Shown here in pieces: positions 18,101 through 24,683 of a stretch of 64,000 nt of DNA. The notes under the pieces were generated by a model. That model did not search any database. It saw nothing but the letters and a program-made list of their open reading frames with translations, and was not told where the DNA came from. Source of the stretch: CBDIDH01 sp965277595 (GTDB taxonomy: Bacteria; Planctomycetota; Planctomycetia; Isosphaerales; Isosphaeraceae); the NCBI GenBank assembly GCA_965277595.1, contig CBDIDH010000002.1, positions 1,860,001-1,924,000 on the forward strand. The letters run 5' to 3'. Numbering within the stretch: position 1 is the stretch's first letter; the number at the start of each line of letters is the position of its first letter. The position numbers were made by a program, and so were the translations under genes.

Positions 18101-20183
18101 CGCCGGTATCCAGACCGGCGGCAGCGAGCGGGCGTTCGACCTCTACATGAAAGCCCGCTACCTCGAAGAGGAACACCCCGGCCACGGCGTCGTCTTCGCC
18201 ACCGGGACGCCGATCAGCAACACGATGGTCGAGATGTACACGATGAACCGCTTCCTCGACCCGAAGGGGCTCCGGGATCGCGGCATCGAGCATTTCGACG
18301 GCTGGGCCGCCACATTCGGCGAGGTGGTCGATACGATGGAAATCTCGCCCGACGGGGCGAGCTTGCGGCCCCGCAGCCGTTTCGCCAAGTTTGTGAACCT
18401 GCCCGAACTGGTCCAGATGTTCCGGGCCTTCGCCGACGTGCAGACGGCGGAGATGCTGAACTTGCCGCGTCCGGCCCTCGAAGGCGGCAAGCCGCAAACG
18501 GTCGCTTGCCCGATGTCCGAGGAGCAGAAGGAGCTACAGGCCGGCCTCATCAAGCGGTACGACCGCATCCGCAGCCAGAAGGTCGATCCCCGCGAGGACA
18601 ACGCCCTGGCGATCACCACGGACGGACGCAAGCTGGCCCTCGACGGGCGGATGCTCCGCGGCAGCGAGGATTTCGCCGGATCGAAGATCAACGCCCTTGT
18701 CGGCAAGGTCGTCGCCACCTGGCGGAAGACGGAGGCGAATCGCGGCACGCAGATGATCTTCTGCGACATGGGCGTCCACCCCAAGCCGTTCTCGGTATAC
18801 GACGAGATCGTGGAGAAGCTGGCCGACCACGGCATCCCGCGGAACCAGATCGCCATCATGGGCGACGCCGACACCGACGCGAAGAAGCAGGTGCTATTCG
18901 AGAAGGTCAGGCAGGGCACGGTCCGGGTCCTGATCGGCAGCACGCAGAAGATGGGCACCGGCACCAACGTCCAGAAGCGGTTGGTGGCCCTGCATCACCT
19001 CGACGCGCCGTGGAAGCCGGCGGAGGTCGAGCAACGGGACGGACGAATCCTCCGCCAGGGCAATCTGAACGACGAGGTGGCGATCTATCGTTACGTCACC
19101 GAGGGCTCGTTCGATGCCTATATGTGGCAAGCACTTGAGACGAAAGCCCGGTTCATCGCCCAGATCATGAGCGGCGACTGCGCGGTCAGGAAGGCCGAGG
19201 ACATCGGCGGCCAGGAGCTCAGCTATGCCGAGGTGAAGGCCATCGCTTCGGGCAACCCGGCGGTGCTGACGCTGGCGGAGACTGACGCCGAGTTGCAGCG
19301 GCTGGCCATCCTACGGAAGAATCACGACGACGAGCAATATCTGGCCCGCCGTGCCATCCGCGACCTGCCGGATGACATCCGCCGACTGGAGCGGAGGGCG
19401 GGGAACCTGGCGACCGACCTGGCGACCATTTCGGCGAATCAGCCCAACCCGCCGAGCATGGAATCACTGGGAGGCCGCCTGGATGCCCTGCCCGAGAAGG
19501 TGAGCGAAATGCGGCGCCGCAAGCTCGGGACGTATCGCGGGCTCGAATACGGGGTGATCCAGCACACGCTGGGGCAGATCGACGTCTACGTCGAGGGGGC
19601 GGCGAAGCGGTTGACGCAGATGGTGCGGGACAATCCCGGTTCGCGCGCCGTGCTGAACGCCGTGGAGCGTCTCGTCGGCGGCTACGAGCACGAGCGGGAA
19701 GACATCGAGGCAGAGATCGCGCTGAAACAGGGCCAACTGAAGGATTATGAGGCCCGGCTCGGCAAGCGGTTCGAGCATGAGGAGTACAGAAGGCAGTTGG
19801 CTGACTTGCGCGATCAGTTGAAGCTGGGCCTGTCCGAGAAGCCGCCCGAGGGCGGAACGCCGGTGGCGGAGTTGGCCGAGCGGATCGGAAAGCTGAGGAC
19901 CGAGAATGCCGTCGAAGCCGCGCCCGAGCGGGTCGGAACCCGGAAGACGGCGAGGGCCGAGCGGCCCGTGACGGCGAGGATCAGGGAGCGGATGCGGGTT
20001 ACTATCGGGGAGCCGGATGCGGAGCCTGTAGGTGAGACGGTTCGGGAGCCTCTGGCTGTGCCGGTAGCGGAGCCGGTGCCCGCCGTGGTCATCCCCATGC
20101 CGGAGCCGGTCAAACCGGCCGTCGATTACCGCCAGCGGGTGGCCGGGCGTAAGGGCGATGGAAGGCAGATGACTTTATTCTGA
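15132..20183 (+). CDS. Giant N6-DNA methylase / SF2 helicase fusion (DarB-like)
   Basis: From the ATG at 15132, preceded by AGGAGAAGCC, the product is about 1,683 residues; the frame is open back to 14835 without a comparable ribosome binding site. Near residue 125 is the SAM-binding motif LEPGCGNGRFM, and near 180 the GNVPF motif that replaces the usual NPPF/DPPY. A long linker follows. The SF2 helicase part starts near 800: Walker A (VVGAGKTAVM), FIDEAHFF box II near 970, ATGTPISN box III, and QRDGRILRQG box VI near 1,300. The tail is coiled-coil and proline-rich. This is the architecture of phage and plasmid antirestriction/methylase-helicases such as P1 DarB. It probably protects phage DNA from host restriction. 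Confidence 0.85.
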   Translation: MDTITSPLPSLAPTGPMAKARDILTAIRTLKSLEKEYRRPTTDERDILARFGGFGPVALSIFPDPKTGQYKPGWQAIGEELKSLLTPEEYDSAKRTTFSQFFTAPVVMTAMHDALDRLGVPAAATVLEPGCGNGRFMTGSHRYIGVEMDSLSGRIARALHPKADIRIENFRDTKLPALDAVIGNVPFADVKLDLNGQKLSLHDFFIAKSVDSLKPGGVLAVVTSHYTLDKQNAAAREYLASKADFLGAIRLPSDAFKREGTSVTTDIVFLRKRAPGQEPNHVDPEWLETSVLGIQGADLPVNRYFCNHHEMVLGDWSRKDTLYGSGFSVTSNGDLASQLKEAIARLPGQVIQSEAERANPPPTVKESLTVPSFTPPPPLRHLTEGSFFVGDDKVIRQIENGQGEPVTYGGTLQRADGAMTGKRIAGLIGLRDHARRVLQSQNEGWPEANRNDARRDLNRAYDRFVAAYGPVNKTTASETKDGTVIRRMPNVVKFREDPDAMLVMSLEEYDEATGKAEKAAIMKQDVVGPKPPITRVTSAEEGLLVSLDHKGEVNVGYIAGLYGKPESEIVAELGDLIYRDPESKGWQTADEYLSGNVREKLAIAEKAGPDYAHNAEALRQVQPEDVLPGDIDANLGAPWIPATDIQAFAAELFNVPPESFKIGHLKKDAVWSVEPDYRAIQSVAATADYGTGKINGTELLADALNLKTPVIKDRIRGANGDEYVINPDETAAAREKQKLIKEKFKAWIFSDPDRTERLVRDYNDTYNNLRPRLFDGSHLDFPGMSKVFELRPHQKDGVWRCMTGGNTLLAHVVGAGKTAVMVASAMKMKQAGLIKKPLVAVPNHMLEQFAREWMHLYPNAKLLVASKEDFTKERRKLLTAKIASGDWDGIIVTHSSFERIGMSKDYQERFLREQIAEYEGLLVDKASSGRNIIKSLEKQKASREEKLKNLLAEDKKDDGLVFDELGVDQVFIDEAHFFKNLETPTKMERVAGIQTGGSERAFDLYMKARYLEEEHPGHGVVFATGTPISNTMVEMYTMNRFLDPKGLRDRGIEHFDGWAATFGEVVDTMEISPDGASLRPRSRFAKFVNLPELVQMFRAFADVQTAEMLNLPRPALEGGKPQTVACPMSEEQKELQAGLIKRYDRIRSQKVDPREDNALAITTDGRKLALDGRMLRGSEDFAGSKINALVGKVVATWRKTEANRGTQMIFCDMGVHPKPFSVYDEIVEKLADHGIPRNQIAIMGDADTDAKKQVLFEKVRQGTVRVLIGSTQKMGTGTNVQKRLVALHHLDAPWKPAEVEQRDGRILRQGNLNDEVAIYRYVTEGSFDAYMWQALETKARFIAQIMSGDCAVRKAEDIGGQELSYAEVKAIASGNPAVLTLAETDAELQRLAILRKNHDDEQYLARRAIRDLPDDIRRLERRAGNLATDLATISANQPNPPSMESLGGRLDALPEKVSEMRRRKLGTYRGLEYGVIQHTLGQIDVYVEGAAKRLTQMVRDNPGSRAVLNAVERLVGGYEHEREDIEAEIALKQGQLKDYEARLGKRFEHEEYRRQLADLRDQLKLGLSEKPPEGGTPVAELAERIGKLRTENAVEAAPERVGTRKTARAERPVTARIRERMRVTIGEPDAEPVGETVREPLAVPVAEPVPAVVIPMPEPVKPAVDYRQRVAGRKGDGRQMTLF

Positions 20184-20283
20184 GGTGCGGCCTTTTGTTT
20201 ACATTGTTTGTTGACATATGCAAACAGCAATGGCAAAGTGTGAGACAAATAACAGAATCAAACAACAGATAGAAGGTTGATTT

Positions 20284-20468
20284 ACGGGTGCAGAATACTG
20301 GTTGGCAACCAGTTAATCAATGGAACGAGGCTTACCCGGTGTAGCGATACGGTGCGGGTGTAGTTGCCGAGATGGGTATGGTTAGGCAACACGGTGAGCA
20401 TAAAACTAGGCGACATCACCAGCGCGCCTATCGTCCATAAACCGGATACGCCGCCGGTCTGCACCCGC
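20284..20468 (+). ncRNA. Candidate structured RNA upstream of rtcB
   Basis: Six helices account for most of this 185-base stretch. P1: CGGGTGCAG 20285-20293 with CTGCACCCG 20459-20467 (9 bp). P2: 7-bp hairpin 20297-20313. P3: ACCCG 20334-20338 with CGGGT 20355-20359, capped by GTA-GCGA-TAC (GNRA tetraloop). P4: GTTGCC 20363-20368 with GGCAAC 20385-20390. A pseudoknot: TAGGCG 20407-20412 with CGCCTA 20425-20430, interleaved with GGTGA 20393-20397 and TCACC 20416-20420. P6: ACCGG 20441-20445 with CCGGT 20454-20458, abutting P1. No convincing ORF is present. It ends 31 bases before the rtcB start, so it may be a leader or an independent RNA. Not matched to a known family by eye. Confidence 0.6.
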
Positions 20469-20498
20469 AAGCCAATCGAAATTGCAAAGGAAAGCGAA

Positions 20499-21713
20499 AT
20501 GGAATTCTTAGGAAAAGAGAACGTCCCCATCTTCGGATGGACGAAAGGTGTGCAGGTCGAAGACCAGGCGCTCGCACAGCTTCAGAACGTGGCGCGGATG
20601 CCGTTCATCCACCATCACGTCGCGGTGATGCCCGACGTTCACTGGGGCATGGGCGCGACCGTCGGCAGCGTCATCCCCGCGATGGGAGCCATTATTCCCG
20701 CCGCCGTCGGCGTGGACATCGGCTGCGGCATGATGGCTGCCCGCACCGCCCTTACGGCCAGCGACATGCCCGACAACCTGCACGCGATCCGCACTGCCAT
20801 CGAGGCGGCGGTTCCGCATGGCCGAACCGACGAAGGCGGCCCTAACGACCGAGGGGCCTGGGGAGAGGCCCAAGGCGTGCCCGCGAAGGCTATGGCGGAG
20901 CTGGAGACGATTGTCGCCAAGCACCCGAAGCTGTCGAAGGCGGCGGCCCGTGCCCCGCACCACCTTGGGACGCTCGGCACCGGAAATCACTTCATCGAGC
21001 TTTGCCTGGACGAGAGCGACCGCGTCTGGGTCATGCTCCATTCCGGGAGCCGGGGCATCGGCAACAAGATCGGCACCTACTTCATCGAGAAGGCGAAGGA
21101 GGACATGCGTCGTTATTACATTAACTTGCCCGACGCGGACCTTGCCTACATCCCGGACGGGTCGGAACTTTTCGGCGATTATATGGAGGCCCTGCATTGG
21201 GCGCAGCGGTTCGCCATGATGAACCGACAGCACATGATGCAGGCCACGCTCAATGCACTCGCCGGACAGTTCCCCGACCATCCCAACGCCTTCGACATCC
21301 CCGACGAATGGGCGGTTAACTGCCATCACAACTATGTGAGCCGAGAGAAGCATTTCGGCAAGGAAGTCTGGCTGACTCGCAAAGGCGCGGTATCGGCACG
21401 CGAAGGGCAGCTCGGCATCATCCCCGGCAGCATGGGGGCGAAGTCTTTCATCGTGCGTGGAAAGGGCAACCGGGATTCATTCTGCTCGTGCAGCCACGGG
21501 GCTGGCCGCAAGATGAGCCGCACGAAGGCCGCTCAGACCATCACCATTGAGGATCACATCAGCGCTACGCTTGGCGTCGAGTGCCGGAAGGACTCTTCGG
21601 TGTTGGACGAAAGCCCCGCCGCTTACAAGGACATTGACGCAGTGATGGCCGCCCAGTCCGAGTTGGTTGACATCGTCCATACGCTCAAGCAGATCGTGTG
21701 CGTCAAAGGTTAA
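20499..21713 (+). CDS. rtcB: RtcB RNA ligase
   Basis: From the ATG at 20499 (AAAGGAAA upstream) the product is 404 residues. Family motifs are all present: HHHVAVMPDVHWGMG, GVDIGCGM (metal-binding Cys), LGTLGTGNHFIEL, HSGSRGIGN, NCHHNYVSRE, and SHGAGRKMSR containing the guanylated His. RtcB joins RNA ends carrying 2',3'-cyclic phosphate (or 3'-phosphate) and 5'-OH, using GTP, in tRNA repair and splicing. It lies between a structured RNA candidate and three tRNA genes, a context that suggests repair of tRNAs cut by host anticodon nucleases or ligation of a local RNA. Confidence 0.95.
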   Translation: MEFLGKENVPIFGWTKGVQVEDQALAQLQNVARMPFIHHHVAVMPDVHWGMGATVGSVIPAMGAIIPAAVGVDIGCGMMAARTALTASDMPDNLHAIRTAIEAAVPHGRTDEGGPNDRGAWGEAQGVPAKAMAELETIVAKHPKLSKAAARAPHHLGTLGTGNHFIELCLDESDRVWVMLHSGSRGIGNKIGTYFIEKAKEDMRRYYINLPDADLAYIPDGSELFGDYMEALHWAQRFAMMNRQHMMQATLNALAGQFPDHPNAFDIPDEWAVNCHHNYVSREKHFGKEVWLTRKGAVSAREGQLGIIPGSMGAKSFIVRGKGNRDSFCSCSHGAGRKMSRTKAAQTITIEDHISATLGVECRKDSSVLDESPAAYKDIDAVMAAQSELVDIVHTLKQIVCVKG

Positions 21714-21718
21714 CCATG

Positions 21719-21795
21719 GCCGGTGTAGCTCAGTTGGATAGAGCGTCAGATTCCGAATCTGAAGGTCGGCCGTTCGAGTCGGCTCACTGGCACCA
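21719..21795 (+). tRNA. tRNA-Arg(CCG)
   Basis: Complete 77-base cloverleaf. Acceptor GCCGGTG pairs with CACTGGC, A73 and an encoded CCA. Anticodon stem TCAGA/TCTGA with loop TTCCGAA gives anticodon CCG (codon CGG). The T-loop is canonical (TTCGAGT) and the D-loop has GG. It starts 6 bases after the rtcB stop. Confidence 0.95.
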
Positions 21796-21825
21796 ATTCT
21801 ACCGGATCAGGGTGCCGGACAACAA

Positions 21826-22038
21826 ATGACTCCATCTGCCTTCCTGCAATCCGTATTCAGTCTTTATGGCGACCATTGGCAAAAACCGTTGCAAGCCCTC
21901 CTGTTAACTTACGGCTATTGCTACAGCCGCCAACAGCTATGGAATTGGAAAACAGGGAATCGCCGCGTACCGGAACATATTGAGGCGATTCTCATAAACG
22001 AGGTCATCCCGCGAAGAACCGCCAGTAGTTTGCCTTAA
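21826..22038 (+). CDS. Small HTH-like protein of unknown function
   Basis: A 70-residue protein with predicted helices and the segment YCYSRQQLWNWKTGNRRVPE, which resembles a helix-turn-helix recognition region of Cro/CopG-size phage regulators. GC content is lower than in flanking genes. It lies between tRNA-Arg and the two minus-strand tRNAs. Function as a DNA-binding regulator is a weak inference. Confidence 0.45.
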   Translation: MTPSAFLQSVFSLYGDHWQKPLQALLLTYGYCYSRQQLWNWKTGNRRVPEHIEAILINEVIPRRTASSLP

Positions 22039-22045
22039 TCGATAA

Positions 22046-22121
22046 TGGTCAGGGTGGTTTGACTTGCACAAACGGCCTCCGCATTCCAAGTGCGGCACTC
22101 TACTACCTGAGCTACACCCTG
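22046..22121 (-). tRNA. tRNA-Pro(TGG), atypical T- and D-loops
   Basis: A 76-base cloverleaf including encoded CCA. Acceptor CAGGGTG/CACCCTG with the C1-G72 pair usual for bacterial tRNA-Pro. Anticodon stem CCGCA/TGCGG with loop CTTGGAA (anticodon TGG). T-stem GTTTG/CAAAC is perfect but the T-loop is TGCAAGT, with G at position 55 instead of T. The D-loop AGGTAGTA lacks the GG dinucleotide. Confidence 0.85.
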
Positions 22122-22152
22122 AGAAAGGGTTACGGTCGGATCTGTAAAGGGA

Positions 22153-22228
22153 TGGTAAGGCAGGATGGAATTGCACCATCGACCAACGAGATATAAGCAC
22201 GCTGCTCTGACTTCTGAGCTACTGCCCC
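22153..22228 (-). tRNA. tRNA-Ile(TAT)-like, atypical T- and D-loops
   Basis: A 76-base cloverleaf including encoded CCA. Acceptor GGGGCAG/CTGCCTT has two G-U wobble pairs. Anticodon loop CTTATAT gives anticodon TAT (codon ATA). The anticodon stem GCGTG/CTCGT has one T-T mismatch. T-stem GATGG/CCATC is perfect and its loop TGCAATT again has G at position 55. The D-loop AGAAGTCA has no GG. May be functional or degenerating. Confidence 0.7.
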
Positions 22229-22301
22229 ATGGGCAGATATTCGGTCGATGTTTTCCATGGCATGACACTATAGCGATACGCGAATTCGCGCAACCGCTAT
22301 G

Positions 22302-22329
22302 TTGCATCGCCGCCGCCTCCTGATAAAAT
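22302..22329 (+). promoter_or_regulatory. Predicted sigma70-type promoter before the poly-C tract
   Basis: TTGCAT at 22302-22307 (-35) and TAAAAT at 22324-22329 (-10) are 16 bases apart. Transcription would start near 22336, so the poly-C tract at 22351-22367 would be in the 5' untranslated region of the gene at 22381. Confidence 0.45.
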
Positions 22330-22350
22330 GGGCAACCTGACACCCAGCCA

Positions 22351-22367
22351 CCCCCCCCCCCCCCCCC
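22351..22367. repeat. 17-base poly-C homopolymer tract
   Basis: Seventeen consecutive C residues, 13 bases before an ATG and between a predicted promoter and that start. The normal position of a ribosome binding site holds no purine-rich sequence. Length may vary by slippage or may be a sequencing uncertainty. Confidence 0.8.
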
Positions 22368-22380
22368 GCGAGACCGCGCC

Positions 22381-22839
22381 ATGGCCAAGAAGAAAGCCGC
22401 ACCCGCGCCGATTGAGCCAGAAGAGGAATCGCAGGAACTGCCCGAAGAGGAGCCGGCCCGGGTTCTGGAGACCGCCCCGCCATCGGACACCATGAGCAAG
22501 GCCGACGCCTGCCGCGCCGCCCTAGCCGCCGGGATCGACACCGCCGAGAAGGCGCAGGAGTTCACCCGGTCGAAATTCGGGGTCGAGATCAAGCCTACGG
22601 ATTTCGCCTTGTATAAGTCGAAGGGGAAGAAGGCCGAGCCACCGACAGCCAAGGGAAAGCCCGGCCGCAAGCCGAAGGCTGCCCCGAGTCCGGCCATCGA
22701 GGGGTATCTGGCCCCGCCGCCAGCTCCGAATCCGCCTGGCGAACAGCTCGACCTCTTGGCCGCGATGGAAGCCATGAAGCCGCTGGTGGCCGCGTTGGGG
22801 GTGGAGAAAGTGAAGAGGATAGCGGACCTGCTCGGGTGA
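22381..22839 (+). CDS. Basic/acidic low-complexity protein with AT-hook-like motif
   Basis: A 152-residue protein: a Lys-Pro-Glu-rich N-terminus, a central compact segment (MSKADACRAALAAGIDTAEK to about residue 78, including SKFGVEIKPTDFALYKS), an AT-hook-like GKPGRKPKAAP, and a helical C-terminus. The central segment looks like a small conserved domain, and the protein may bind DNA. No named family recognised. It is preceded by a poly-C tract and followed closely by the split nuclease genes. Confidence 0.6.
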   Translation: MAKKKAAPAPIEPEEESQELPEEEPARVLETAPPSDTMSKADACRAALAAGIDTAEKAQEFTRSKFGVEIKPTDFALYKSKGKKAEPPTAKGKPGRKPKAAPSPAIEGYLAPPPAPNPPGEQLDLLAAMEAMKPLVAALGVEKVKRIADLLG

Positions 22840-22880
22840 CGCGGCTTGCGCCCTCGTTCCGCGCTCGCCATAATGAAGAC

Positions 22881-23123
22881 ATGCACCGCGACCCCGACAC
22901 CGTCACCGCCAGCGAGCTTGGCGACTACGAATTCTGCCCGGAGGCAGCGCGGCTCGCCCGACGCGGCTACACGTCAGCGAACCAGCCCGCCCGCGACGCC
23001 GGCACGACTCACCACCAGCGGAAAGCGACCGCCGAGGTGATCGCCGGCGGGTCCATCGGGCTCGGCAAGCTCCTAGTCGTCGTTGCCTTCCTGATCATCG
23101 TGGGGGTACTGCTATGGCGTTGA
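22881..23123 (+). CDS. N-terminal half of a split Cas4-like PD-(D/E)XK nuclease, membrane-anchored
   Basis: From the ATG at 22881 the product is 80 residues. TASELGDYEFCPEAARLARRG (residues 9-29) is the Cas4/RecB-type N-terminal motif with an iron-sulfur cysteine (Cys19), and AGTTHHQ near residue 44 supplies the conserved active-site His. The protein then ends in a transmembrane helix (LLVVVAFLIIVGVLLWR). The rest of the fold is in the next gene, which starts 10 bases before this stop in another frame. Known Cas4-like proteins carry these parts in one chain. Confidence 0.7.
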   Translation: MHRDPDTVTASELGDYEFCPEAARLARRGYTSANQPARDAGTTHHQRKATAEVIAGGSIGLGKLLVVVAFLIIVGVLLWR

Positions 23124-23593
23124 CCGCAGCCATCGCGGCCCTCGTCATCGGCCTGCTGCTCATCCTCGCGGGCAAATCAGCCCGCCAGCGACATGGCCTG
23201 ACCGACGCGCCGACGCTCGCCCTCGATAACCGGACGCTTTACTCTCGGCGATTCCGACTATCAGGACGCCCAGACCGGATCATCGGCGGCAACATCCCCG
23301 AGGAATGGAAATCCGGAAGCCGGGTCTACGACAGCCACCGGGTTCAACTGGGGTGCTATCTCATCCTCATCGAGGAGGAAACCGGCGTCCGGCCCACGCA
23401 CGGATTCATCTCGCTGGAAAGCGGTCAGGTGCGGATCGAGAACACGCCCGAGCTGAGGGCGTGGGTACTGGACGTGGCCCAGCAGGTTAGCGAGATGCGA
23501 CGGCATCCCGACAGGCCAATCGCGGTGAACCAACCGCCGGGCAAATGCCGGAACTGCGGGATGCGGGAGCATTGCGAGCAGCGGAGCGGGTAG
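23114..23593 (+). CDS. C-terminal half of a split Cas4-like PD-(D/E)XK nuclease, membrane-anchored
   Basis: A 159-residue protein starting with a transmembrane helix (ALTAAIAALVIGLLLILAG). It then carries the catalytic motifs of Cas4/RecB nucleases: GRPDRI (Asp54), EEWKS (Glu64, Lys66), HRVQLGCY (QxxxY motif), and three C-terminal cysteines (145, 148, 154 in KCRNCGMREHC). The fourth cluster cysteine and the active-site His are in the preceding gene, so the two proteins must pair to make an active [4Fe-4S] nuclease. The overlap (ATGGCGTTGA) suggests translational coupling. Confidence 0.75.
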   Translation: MALTAAIAALVIGLLLILAGKSARQRHGLTDAPTLALDNRTLYSRRFRLSGRPDRIIGGNIPEEWKSGSRVYDSHRVQLGCYLILIEEETGVRPTHGFISLESGQVRIENTPELRAWVLDVAQQVSEMRRHPDRPIAVNQPPGKCRNCGMREHCEQRSG

Positions 23594-23780
23594 CCGCCCT
23601 GCGAACTCTCACCGATAGCCGCCCTTTGGCCGGTGAAACAGTCACAGAGCCGCTTAGATGGGGACCTCGCCGATCACCAGTCCGGGGAGTTGCCAGAACT
23701 GAGCGCCGATGGCGCCGGCGAGGATGATCAGAAACACGGAGACGGGGTATTCCGTTGCCTGTTTGCCTGAGTCTCGCGAG

Positions 23781-24224
23781 TCAGACGAAAACGTGGTTCT
23801 CCGCCTTCTCCCCGTATTCGTCCGCGTCGAACTCCTCGCGGCTGGCATAAACGCCGCCTGATTCCGAGCCGATGACGACGAATTTTCCGTCGGCCCGGCT
23901 GTAGAACACCAACCAGATCCCGCCGCCCGAGTGCCAGTATTCCTCGGACCCGAGCAACTGACTCAGGCCTTGCGCCCACTCCTCGCCTCCGTCCCAATCA
24001 ATCCACTCCGCGCTGGCGACGATATGAGCCTTGTGGTTCCCGTCGTCGAAATAGGCGTCCATGTCCGCCGGACTTCTGAAGGTCTCGCCGCCATGGGTAT
24101 CGATCATGGCCACGCGTCCGTCTGCCAGCTCCAGCCTCACGCCTGGCATGCGGGATTGGGGCATCGTCAGATCGACTTCGCCGTCCAGAGCCGTCGCCAG
24201 GGATATCGCCGCCTGTTCGGTCAT
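23781..24224 (-). CDS. Uncharacterised acidic protein
   Basis: A 147-residue, strongly acidic protein (MTEQAAISLATALDGEVDLT at the start; DAYFDDGNHKAHIVASAEW and GSEEYWHSGGGIWLVFYSRA inside). The alternating strands suggest an alpha/beta fold like SMI1/KNR4 or SUKH immunity-type proteins, but I cannot confirm this. It is the only minus-strand gene in this part and stands between the split nuclease and the defence island. Confidence 0.55.
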   Translation of the reverse strand: MTEQAAISLATALDGEVDLTMPQSRMPGVRLELADGRVAMIDTHGGETFRSPADMDAYFDDGNHKAHIVASAEWIDWDGGEEWAQGLSQLLGSEEYWHSGGGIWLVFYSRADGKFVVIGSESGGVYASREEFDADEYGEKAENHVFV

Positions 24225-24683
24225 TGCCAGGACTCCTTGGGAGGGATTATCCCTGTCAATCGTACTTGATTCCGGGAATTTTGGCGAGGTTGCACCTTAG
24301 GATCCGGCTCCGGGTTGTTGCCTTGTCGTCATCCGATCCGGAAAATGTCAGGACATGTATACGCCATGGCGCTCCCCGTAAATATGTCCGATGGCTCAAA
24401 CAACTCGCCTTTCGGATACACCAATCCCGAGCCCCCTTGCAATTGGCGCAACGTCTCCGGCGACCCCGTCTTTGATAGCGCACAATAGTGCCGATGAAAT
24501 CCAATCGGTCCGCCCTGGACGCTGGCCCGGCCATCTTGCGAGAATAGGTCGACAAAGGTCACCCGCCGGGAGCTTGATGGATCGACTTTCAAGTATCATT
24601 TCGGCCCGGGATGAGGACCTGCGGGCTGTCATGTCCGGTTCTGGCTTCCCGCATTGTCACCTGTGAGCAAGGAAAGCTGAGAG
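24225..24683. other. Intergenic, no convincing gene
   Basis: About 460 bases separate the acidic protein gene from the first defence-island gene. Small overlapping frames exist on both strands but none has a ribosome binding site or recognisable domain. One minus-strand frame contains a VTFVDLF segment recalling C5 methyltransferase motif I, possibly a decayed fragment. A GGAAAGCTGAGAG ribosome binding site precedes the ATG at 24684. Confidence 0.5.

Noticed and set aside
23654..23848. Minus-strand reading with a hydrophobic segment
   Set aside because: No ribosome binding site, no family, and it overlaps the end of the acidic protein gene; could be a tiny membrane protein but not supportable.
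24329..24592. Minus-strand reading with VTFVDLF segment resembling C5 methyltransferase motif I
   Set aside because: The similarity covers only seven residues and the rest has no PCQ or ENV motif; at most a decayed fragment.
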